A DNA stretch of 64,000 nt from Octadecabacter ascidiaceicola. Its GTDB lineage: Bacteria; Pseudomonadota; Alphaproteobacteria; Rhodobacterales; Rhodobacteraceae. The notes under the pieces are model-generated. The model saw only the letters and a program-made list of their open reading frames with translations. It was not told the DNA's origin and did not search any database. Shown here one piece after another: positions 57,695 to 64,000 of the stretch; the stretch's first letter is position 1, and every line of letters starts with the position of its first letter. The position numbers were made by a program, and so were the translations under genes. Location: positions 496,001 through 560,000 of the forward strand of contig NZ_FXYD01000001.1 of assembly GCF_900185015.1 (NCBI RefSeq), written 5' to 3'.

Positions 57695-58924
57695 ATGAAG
57701 GCTTCGAAAATACTGAGTAAAATTTCTCGACGGGATTTCTTCAAGTTATCAAGCCAGTACGGGATCTCATCCGTATTGCTTGGCGCTGGGGCACTCACGG
57801 GCGCCGCTACGCTGCCCAATATCGCGAGGGCGGTCGAATCGACCTATGATCGTCGTTACGGCAAGGAAGCGAAGCATACTTTGACACTAGGCGCCGCCGG
57901 TTTTAACCAACAGAACCTACTGATCGAGCGTGCTGGCGTCTTGGAATTCGCCCGTGATCTTGAAGAGCGGACAGACGGCGAAATCCGTGTTGAGTTCATC
58001 GGCGACAACCAGATCTGCGGACAACTTTCTTGCGCAGAAAAGGCGCAGTTGGGCGTGATCGACATGTATTCTGCTTCCACGCAGAACTCTGCTGGGTCCA
58101 CACCTTACCTGAACGTGCTCGATTACGCGTATATGTTCCGTAGCCGTGCCGACCAGTACCACTTCTTGTATTCGCCAGAGTCCATGGACCTACTGCGTAA
58201 CCCACTGGAAGAACGCCACGGGTTGAAGTTCCTGTTCAGCCACTGCGAATTGCGTGGTCTACAGATGGGCAACAACTTCGCCGACAAGCCGCTCGTCACA
58301 TCCGTGACCGAACTCGCTGGCACCAAGAACCGCGTAACGGGCACTCAGTTGGGTCGCATCGCGATGGAACTGTTGGACCTCAACCCTGTTCCCGTGGCTT
58401 GGGAAGAGACGCTCGACGCTCTACGCACCGGTCTGATCGACGGCGCCGAGACATGGGCATCGGCTGTGGCTTACGCCAACATGTCACCTGCTGTTACGCA
58501 GTCTGTTGATCTGCGCTTCTTCTGTGGTACCGAGCACACTGGCATGTCCGCCTCTGTCTTCGACAGCATGGAAGGCCATCTGCAGGATGCGATCATGGAA
58601 TCTGCATACTTCACACAGGTACACGTTCAGGCCGCAAACGAAGCAGCGCTGGTCAACACCGTTGGCTTCTCTGATCCAGTTCTACCTGGCACAATCTTTG
58701 ACGAGAACGACGTCAGGCCAGCCTTCTTGTCTGACGAAGCACGTCGTGAAGCAGAAGAAATGTGCTCGCCAGAATTTCAGCCTGCAGCTTGGGAAGAATG
58801 GCGCGAGCGGATCAACGGATGGGCCGGTGGCCGCGACACGTACCAGGAAATCTACGACGTTGCGCGTCAGAACACGCACACGCTCGCAGAGAACGTGGAA
58901 CCGCGCCGCTGGTGGAAAGGCTAA
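57695..58924 (+). CDS. TRAP transporter substrate-binding protein (DctP-type)
   Basis: The 409-residue protein has a Tat signal (SRRDFFK, RR at 12-13, then a hydrophobic stretch to about 50), so it is folded before export to the periplasm. The solute-binding part has TLTLGAAGF, DNQICGQLSCAEKAQLG and the late ARG region typical of DctP proteins. It is longer than the usual ~330 residues. An AAGGGAGGAAAAAA site precedes ATG 57695. It is the first gene of the TRAP operon. Confidence 0.92.
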   Translation: MKASKILSKISRRDFFKLSSQYGISSVLLGAGALTGAATLPNIARAVESTYDRRYGKEAKHTLTLGAAGFNQQNLLIERAGVLEFARDLEERTDGEIRVEFIGDNQICGQLSCAEKAQLGVIDMYSASTQNSAGSTPYLNVLDYAYMFRSRADQYHFLYSPESMDLLRNPLEERHGLKFLFSHCELRGLQMGNNFADKPLVTSVTELAGTKNRVTGTQLGRIAMELLDLNPVPVAWEETLDALRTGLIDGAETWASAVAYANMSPAVTQSVDLRFFCGTEHTGMSASVFDSMEGHLQDAIMESAYFTQVHVQAANEAALVNTVGFSDPVLPGTIFDENDVRPAFLSDEARREAEEMCSPEFQPAAWEEWRERINGWAGGRDTYQEIYDVARQNTHTLAENVEPRRWWKG

Positions 58925-58940
58925 GCGAGCTATCGCTTTC

Positions 58941-58967
58941 GGGTCGGCTGGTCTTGCCAGCCGACCC
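58941..58967 (+). promoter_or_regulatory. Strong hairpin between the TRAP binding protein and the permease genes
   Basis: A perfect 11-bp stem (GGGTCGGCTGG at 58941-58951 with CCAGCCGACCC at 58957-58967) has a 5-base loop and no T-run after it. Such hairpins usually protect the upstream mRNA end or limit read-through, giving more binding protein than permease. A weaker second hairpin (CCCAC/GTGGG) lies near 59004-59020. Confidence 0.6.
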
Positions 58968-59053
58968 ACTAACTAACATCATTAAAACCAACACGCTCGG
59001 AACCCACACGCGCACGTGGGCTCAACCACTGCCTTTGGGAGGAGGCTGTCGAT

Positions 59054-59749
59054 ATGCTGGAACTGATTGCAGAGACCGGAGATCTTTTCGCCCGGGTTTT
59101 CGCCGCCATGATTGACGTCGTGACCGGCAAAGAACCGGATTTCAACGGATTGAAACGAGCGTTGTTTGGGGAAGCCGCCTGGGTTTGGGGAACAATCGTG
59201 ACCTTGGTTGGCGGGTTCATCGTTGCGCTGGTCTACCGTGCAGCACCTGTTATCGAGCGCAATATCGAACCCACATTGATGGTCGTTTCCTATCTGGCCA
59301 TTGGCGCAATTATCTTCATGGAGGTGATCCGGCGCTTTGTTTTTTCCGAACAGTTTCCTTGGTCGACGACGATCCCGGGGTATTTGTTCCTGATCATGAC
59401 CTGGACGGGCTGCAGCTATAATGTCCGGTTGCGCACCCACCTGTCCTTTACCGAGTTCCGTTCAAAAATGCCGCGCGCGATGCAGTTCGCAGTGCTGTTA
59501 TTGGACGCTGTCCTGTGGTGGGGCATCTGTGCGTTGGTCATCGTGACCGCCTCCTTCGTGACAGCCAATTCTGGCAACAACTACGGCCTGATCACAGGCA
59601 CGGACTGGTTCACATGGTGGTTCCTGATCACCCTTCCGCTGGCCTTCATGCTTCTGTCTGGGCGGGTGTTCCAAAACCTGTTCGAGGACATTCGAAATTT
59701 CCGAGAAGGCAATCCGATGATCACGCAAGCCGTGCTGGGAGGGCAGTAA
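59054..59749 (+). CDS. TRAP transporter small permease (DctQ-type)
   Basis: The 231-residue protein has four DctQ-core helices. The motif EVIRRFVFSEQFPWSTTIPGYLF is in the second helix region. A further hydrophobic stretch near 48-68 (TIVTLVGGFIVALVY) comes before them, so five helices may be present. It is longer than the usual ~160-180 residues. GGGAGGAGG-type bases lie upstream of the ATG. It is one base apart from the large permease. Confidence 0.88.
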   Translation: MLELIAETGDLFARVFAAMIDVVTGKEPDFNGLKRALFGEAAWVWGTIVTLVGGFIVALVYRAAPVIERNIEPTLMVVSYLAIGAIIFMEVIRRFVFSEQFPWSTTIPGYLFLIMTWTGCSYNVRLRTHLSFTEFRSKMPRAMQFAVLLLDAVLWWGICALVIVTASFVTANSGNNYGLITGTDWFTWWFLITLPLAFMLLSGRVFQNLFEDIRNFREGNPMITQAVLGGQ

Positions 59750-59750
59750 T

Positions 59751-61154
59751 ATGGAACTCGGTACACTTGTAACTCTGATTTCTATTTCGGTGACATTCCT
59801 GTTTATGCTCGGCGTGCCGGTTTTTCTGGTTATTGCCTATTGGGTGGTTGGAACGTCGCTGGCGCTGGGGCAGCCGATGGTCAACATCGGAACGGCCCTG
59901 TCAGACGTATTTACGGACGGATTTGCATTGCTTGCGATGCCGTTGTTCATTCTTACTGGAGACCTAATCAACCGCGCAGGCATCGCGCGGCGGCTGTCGG
60001 ATTTCGCCTATGCTTGCCTTGGGTGGCTTCGCGGCGGTTTGGCTATGGCCGCAATTGGCGCGTCGGGCCTGTTTGCGGCGATCTCGGGGTCGAACTCGGC
60101 CACCACGGCGACGATTGGCTCCATGTTGCACCCTGAAATGGTCAAAGGCGGGTATGATCCGCGCTTCTCGGCGGCCACAGCGGCGGCTGGTGGTACGGTC
60201 GGGATCATCATCCCGCCGTCGATCATCTTTATTGTCTACGGCTTCATTATGAACCTATCGATCAATGATCTGTTCATCGCCGGTATCGTGCCAGGTGCGT
60301 TGATGGTTTTCGCGATGATTGTCACAGCCTTCATTGTCTCAACGTTGAACAAATGGGGTGTCCTGATCCGGCTGGACCCAATCCGGGTGCTTAAGACGGC
60401 GCTCGGCGGCTGGCTGGGGTTCTTTGCCATCGGTCTGGTTCTATGGGGCATCTACACTGGTAAGTTTTCCCCAACCGAAGCGGCAGGCGTAACTGTGGGA
60501 TTCTGTGTAATTGTCGGCTTCGTTTGTTTGCCGATCTACCGAAGGATGAACATCGACGAGGAAAAAGAAATCAACACGCGCAGCTGGAGCGAAATGATCG
60601 TTGTACGTGGCTTTGGGCCACGGGAACTCCCCTCTATCACGATGCGGTCGGCACAGATCACGGGCATCCTTGCACCGCTGATCGCGATTTCTGTCGTGAT
60701 GCAGCAGAACCTCTCGTCGCTTGGGGCCAAGGCGTTGCTGGAAGAATTTCTAATTTCAATGGGTGGATACTACCCAGTCCTCTTTACAGCTATGGCCATC
60801 GTTTTTGTAGCAGGCATGGTTCTTGAAAGCCTTCCGGTGACGATCATTCTGGCCCCGATCCTTGCGCCAATTGCAGCCAGCGTCGGGGTCGATCCGATCC
60901 AGTTCGCGGTCGTATTCCTTGTGGGTGCATCCATTGGATTCATTACGCCACCTTATGGGCTGAACCTCTACGTCGCCTCTGGCGTGACGGGCGTGCCCTA
61001 TTTCCGACTGCTGCGGTATTCGACGCTTTACCTCATCTCACTGCTCATTGTATGGGTCGCTGTGGCGCTGATCCCGGAATTGTCGAAGACACTTCTGCCG
61101 GGTGGCATAGTTTATGAAACGCTTAGCGGATTGTTCCTTGGGGGAGACGGGTGA
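59751..61154 (+). CDS. TRAP transporter large permease (DctM-type)
   Basis: The 467-residue inner-membrane protein has about 12 helices and the DctM signatures: TLALPMPLFILTGDLI-type sequence, SGSNSATTATIGSMLHPEMVKGGYDPRFSAATAAAGGTVGIIIPPSI and a late PPYGLNLYVASGVTG. It couples sodium to uptake with the DctQ partner. It overlaps the IclR gene as GTGA. A loop of about 40 hydrophilic residues (RRMNIDEEKEINTRSWSE) sits between helices near the middle. Confidence 0.93.
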   Translation: MELGTLVTLISISVTFLFMLGVPVFLVIAYWVVGTSLALGQPMVNIGTALSDVFTDGFALLAMPLFILTGDLINRAGIARRLSDFAYACLGWLRGGLAMAAIGASGLFAAISGSNSATTATIGSMLHPEMVKGGYDPRFSAATAAAGGTVGIIIPPSIIFIVYGFIMNLSINDLFIAGIVPGALMVFAMIVTAFIVSTLNKWGVLIRLDPIRVLKTALGGWLGFFAIGLVLWGIYTGKFSPTEAAGVTVGFCVIVGFVCLPIYRRMNIDEEKEINTRSWSEMIVVRGFGPRELPSITMRSAQITGILAPLIAISVVMQQNLSSLGAKALLEEFLISMGGYYPVLFTAMAIVFVAGMVLESLPVTIILAPILAPIAASVGVDPIQFAVVFLVGASIGFITPPYGLNLYVASGVTGVPYFRLLRYSTLYLISLLIVWVAVALIPELSKTLLPGGIVYETLSGLFLGGDG

Positions 61155-61924
61155 AAGAAACACCAATTCCAGATACAATACCTAGCAGCCTTCGATTGCT
61201 GTTGGTCTTAGAGGAGATTTCCAGCGCTGGAATGCCCATGACGCCGACACAGGCGAATGAGCAGCTGGGTCTCCCGAAGCCCACAATTCACAGGTTATTC
61301 GCCACATTAGAGAAAGAGGGCTTTCTGCAAAGGGACATTGACGGTCGCAGTTACTCTTTTGGTGCGCGATCGAGGAAATTGTCGACCGGTGTACTTTCGT
61401 CATTGCGCATCCGGACAGCACGTCTGGCCATTCTACGGGAGTTAAGTGCCAAAATCGGAGAGACCTGCAACATCGCCCTGCCCGGTCGAGATGCCATGGT
61501 CTACCTTGAGCGCGTTGAAACAGAATGGCCCCTGCGTATCCAATTGCCCATCGGAACAGAGGTGCCGTTTTACTGCACGGCCTCAGGGAAGATGTACCTT
61601 TCTACGCTGCCGAAGAAACACCTTTTGCATTATGCGAATTCAGAAAAACTTACGCGGCATACAGAAAACACGATAACGGATCCGGCGGCGCTTGCTGATG
61701 AAATCGAAAGTGTTGCGCAACAAGGCTACGCACTTGATCGCCAAGAATTCATGACTGACATGATTGCCCTCGCGGTTCCTATCCTTGAAACAAACGGCGG
61801 TCTGGTTTCGACGCTGTCTTTTCACGCGCCGAAATTGCGGTTCAATGTCGAAGATGCCCTAAGCCACCTTCCAGCGCTGCAAGAAGCATCCAGGGCACTA
61901 ACGGCCCTGATTTCCAACGACTAA
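61151..61924 (+). CDS. IclR-family transcriptional regulator
   Basis: The 257-residue protein starts at GTG 61151, overlapping the DctM stop. It has an N-terminal winged-helix (LRLLLVLEEISSAGMPMTPTQANEQLGLPKPTIHRLFATLE) and a C-terminal effector domain (CNIALPGRDAMVYLERVET, YCTASGKMYLSTLP, ALDRQEFMTDMIALAVPI). IclR proteins often control catabolic genes for aromatic or small organic compounds. It most likely controls this TRAP and GMC/SDR module. Confidence 0.92.
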   Translation: MKETPIPDTIPSSLRLLLVLEEISSAGMPMTPTQANEQLGLPKPTIHRLFATLEKEGFLQRDIDGRSYSFGARSRKLSTGVLSSLRIRTARLAILRELSAKIGETCNIALPGRDAMVYLERVETEWPLRIQLPIGTEVPFYCTASGKMYLSTLPKKHLLHYANSEKLTRHTENTITDPAALADEIESVAQQGYALDRQEFMTDMIALAVPILETNGGLVSTLSFHAPKLRFNVEDALSHLPALQEASRALTALISND

Positions 61925-62415
61925 AGTCGCGCCGACTTCCCTGATACCTGCGCGGCTCTATGTTGCGACGCGTCAGATAGCTCCGTTGAGCCCACCTTGC
62001 TAACAATTTCCAACAATGAGAAAGCCTAGTCTCGCCTATTCGAGTGCCGTTCGGGCCCGCTCACACGTGGCCAGTTCCTGTTCAATCGGCGTTAAATGGC
62101 ATCACCAACGACAAATTCGAGCTTGCGCGTTTTGTTGCCCCCACCCTCAAGGCCGGACAACATCCCGTTTCATCCAGATATCGGGTCCCCAATTGCATTG
62201 GTAAAATTCTTAAGCGGCTGGAGTGGCATCAAAAGCTGCGCCAATGAAAATCTAGGCAGTCTGTCGCGTATAGATCGACTGGAAATTCCCAGCCTAAAGA
62301 ATAGGTTAGACAGGAAACTGACCAACTTCGCCGCAATGGTCAATTCAAGCCCCTCTCGGTTAACAAACCGATTCCAGACGACGATGAATATCGGCGAAGT
62401 GGCGAAATCTACCGA
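61925..62415. other. Intergenic stretch between the IclR gene and the OmpA-like gene
   Basis: These 491 bases hold no gene I can support. Short open frames of 62-143 codons are present but lack ribosome sites and family motifs. The two flanking genes converge. The only clear signal is the terminator at 62416-62439. Confidence 0.5.
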
Positions 62416-62443
62416 AAACGCCCGACCAAAGGCCGGGCGCGCT
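62416..62443 (-). terminator. Terminator of the OmpA-domain gene
   Basis: On the minus strand, CGCCCGGCC and GGTCGGGCG form a 9-bp stem with one G-U pair around a TTT loop, followed by TTTTCGG. It lies about 23 bases after the stop of the gene at 62462. Confidence 0.8.
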
Positions 62444-62461
62444 CAAGAATTCCAAATTGGC

Positions 62462-63655
62462 TTACAGCTCTTCGCGGATCACAGCGAAATCGACGCGGCT
62501 GTTACTGAACCCATCCAGCGGACGTGAATCAGATGGCGCCGCGAGGATCAGCTGATCTGAAGGAAAACCAGCATTCACCAGTTTCGCCATCAACACAGCG
62601 GCACGCAATCGGCCTGTCGCGCTGTCTTCACCGGAAAACGCCGCATCGGAATGTTGTCCGATAAGACGCAAACGCGCCTGTGGGCAATTGGCCGCAATCG
62701 TTGCCAGTTCTGATGCAAGCGCGAAATCCGCGTCTTCAACGATCATCCCGCTAGGCGCATATTCAATCGAAGCCCCCTGCACCGCCGCCTCAAGCTGCGC
62801 TACACATGCGGCGAGTTGAAACTGTGTACCGGATGTTTCAAAGGACGGCGCGACGTAACTGGCTGGCTGCGCGTTTTCAACGATTGAGAACTCCACGCGG
62901 CGGTCGTAAAACGCAGATGGCTGCGGCCCCTCAACCAATGACGGAACTGTGTCGCCTAGGCCAACAGCATCATACAGCTGCGCATCAACACCTGAGGCGG
63001 CAACGCGTGCAACGACGGCTTCGGCCCGCTCAAGGCTAAGACGTTGATTAATGACAGGGTCACCGGACGGGTCAGAGTGGCCTTCGACACGGATCGTCAC
63101 GCCAGGGCATTGGTGCGCCAACAGACCCAAGATACGTGCTTGGCCGAGCCCTTCTTGGGATCCGGTCAAGCCACCGCTTGGGAAATACACACGCGCTTGG
63201 GACGCCAAAATGCGCAACTCTTCCACGCACTGATTGTCACGCGCGAGGCTTTCTTGCGCTGCTGCGAAAAAGTCAGCCCCGACAGGGTCCGGTTCAGGGG
63301 TAGCGGTCGCTGCTTCTGCTCCCAACGCCACATCGCGCGCCTGTTCCAGCGTATCAATTGAGAACCCTGCGCTGCGTGTCACCTCAACGTCACTGTTTCC
63401 ATTCAGCAGAACCGCCAATTGCTGTGATACGTTTTCCGGTTCAGCAGGCGTTAACGGGACGGTTTCTTCGACCGGCTGCACAGCCGCAATAGCCGCTTCG
63501 GCCGCTTTTACGGTCTCGATTGAGGTTTCTTGGGCGATCTCTTGCCCGTCACCAGCAAACGACAGCTTGATGCGATCCATGAAACCCGACCCGACAGCCA
63601 AGATCGCTACGGTCGGCGCAATCCATGGTAAATTCTTGATTAATTTGTTTGTCAT
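62462..63655 (-). CDS. Protein with two OmpA-like domains
   Basis: The 397-residue protein begins with a short hydrophobic anchor (LPWIAPTVAILAVGSGF) and an Ala/Glu/Pro-rich stretch. A first OmpA-like domain lies near 140-265 (VYFPSGG, IRVEGHSDPSG, NQRLSLERAEAV and a VEF end). A second, degenerate one (about 275-397) has IGQHSDAAFS and SNSRVDFAVI. OmpA domains bind peptidoglycan, so this may tether the envelope. GGGGGG precedes the ATG. The anchor could be an uncleaved signal. Confidence 0.85.
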   Translation of the reverse strand: MTNKLIKNLPWIAPTVAILAVGSGFMDRIKLSFAGDGQEIAQETSIETVKAAEAAIAAVQPVEETVPLTPAEPENVSQQLAVLLNGNSDVEVTRSAGFSIDTLEQARDVALGAEAATATPEPDPVGADFFAAAQESLARDNQCVEELRILASQARVYFPSGGLTGSQEGLGQARILGLLAHQCPGVTIRVEGHSDPSGDPVINQRLSLERAEAVVARVAASGVDAQLYDAVGLGDTVPSLVEGPQPSAFYDRRVEFSIVENAQPASYVAPSFETSGTQFQLAACVAQLEAAVQGASIEYAPSGMIVEDADFALASELATIAANCPQARLRLIGQHSDAAFSGEDSATGRLRAAVLMAKLVNAGFPSDQLILAAPSDSRPLDGFSNSRVDFAVIREEL

Positions 63656-64000
63656 CCGTTCCCCCCAGAACAGTCAGTTCGTCTCAAACGATTTGCCTCG
63701 GTAACAAGGCAGAACAAATTGCCCATATATAGATGTTTTACTGATATTTAGTAGCAAGACCACCCCCTACATCAACATAAGGTTGCAAAACCTGCCTCAA
63801 CCCAAATTTCCTCACCAGAATCAATGCCATCACAAATTCGCGTGTCTTTTTCGCCACAAGAATTCACCGCCATATTCGCGCCACATTTGCGCCACCCCTT
63901 CGACACGAACCCGCGCTTTGCTCATTTCACGGCCCAAAAAGAGGTCGAAAAATCGGCGGCCCATCCGCCAATCCGAGGCAACAAAACAGCAGACAAAGGA
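63656..64000. other. Upstream region of the OmpA-like gene to the window end
   Basis: These 345 bases should hold the promoter of the OmpA-domain gene, with AT-rich sequence at 63720-63760. From ATG 63824 a plus-strand frame stays open to the window end (about 59 codons), but it has no clear ribosome site or motif, so I do not call it a gene. Confidence 0.4.

Noticed and set aside
62044-62247. Short plus-strand frame in the IclR/OmpA gap
   Set aside because: No ribosome site and no family resemblance; the gap has a higher stop density than genes.
63824-64000. Plus-strand frame open to the window end
   Set aside because: Only about 59 codons are visible, with no clear ribosome site or recognisable motif.

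Overview
The window reads as chromosome from a marine alphaproteobacterium of the Roseobacter group (Rhodobacterales). The basis is the gene content: an SspB-alpha type ClpXP adaptor, a DUF1476/F1-ATPase zeta inhibitor, DUF4169 next to a ribbon-helix-helix protein, an RNase E with a long Lys/Arg/Glu-rich tail, DctB/DctD, a TRAP transporter, and a betaine-homocysteine methyltransferase-like gene beside a separate B12-binding protein. Genus and species cannot be fixed from the sequence alone. Coding density is high, many genes overlap by 4 bp (ATGA or GTGA), and there is no rRNA, CRISPR array or intact insertion sequence.

Layout. 1-9 kb: a partial HU-like protein with a basic N-terminal tail, a small secreted S74-chaperone-like protein, lon, tgt with a coupled secreted protein, sufT and an A-type Fe-S carrier, a TfoX-domain protein, a racemase-like protein, a 2-oxoglutarate dioxygenase and tpiA. 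9-18 kb: two unrelated cytochromes P450, a rhodanese-ChrB fusion coupled to chrA, sspB, fumC with two small genes, and a membrane serine-hydrolase-like protein overlapping the second P450. 18-28 kb: ccdA, a TusA-like protein, rne, dctB/dctD, and purQ-purS-purC. 28-37 kb: the zeta inhibitor, an MprF-like protein, the Hcy-methyltransferase/B12-protein/DUF1638 cluster, sufE, a lipoprotein, rnd, and purN-purM. 37-42 kb: two frameshifted genes, a CAT-anticodon tRNA, an outer-membrane barrel, an EnvZ-like kinase, an MBL-fold hydrolase and tRNA-Asn.

41.7-54.9 kb is the accessory part. After tRNA-Asn comes about 650 bp of apparently decayed sequence, then a minus-strand locus for two-partner secretion. 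In transcription order it holds a Sel1-repeat protein, an IalB-family protein, a TpsB transporter (FhaC/ShlB type), a 2.7-kilo-residue TpsA exoprotein (FhaB/CdiA type) and a small overlapping gene in the position of an immunity gene. A further secreted protein lies beyond it. The exoprotein has an ENN motif and a distinct C-terminal module, so the locus resembles contact-dependent inhibition.

55.2-61.9 kb is a divergent catabolic module. A GMC oxidoreductase and an SDR dehydrogenase run one way. A Tat-exported TRAP substrate-binding protein, both TRAP permeases and an IclR regulator run the other way. This suggests import and stepwise oxidation of an alcohol-type substrate whose identity is not visible. 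The window ends with a protein carrying two OmpA-like domains.

The items most worth checking are the TPS toxin/immunity end, the Sel1/IalB partners in that operon, a DctD that lacks GAFTGA, a probable split methionine synthase, and the two frameshifts.
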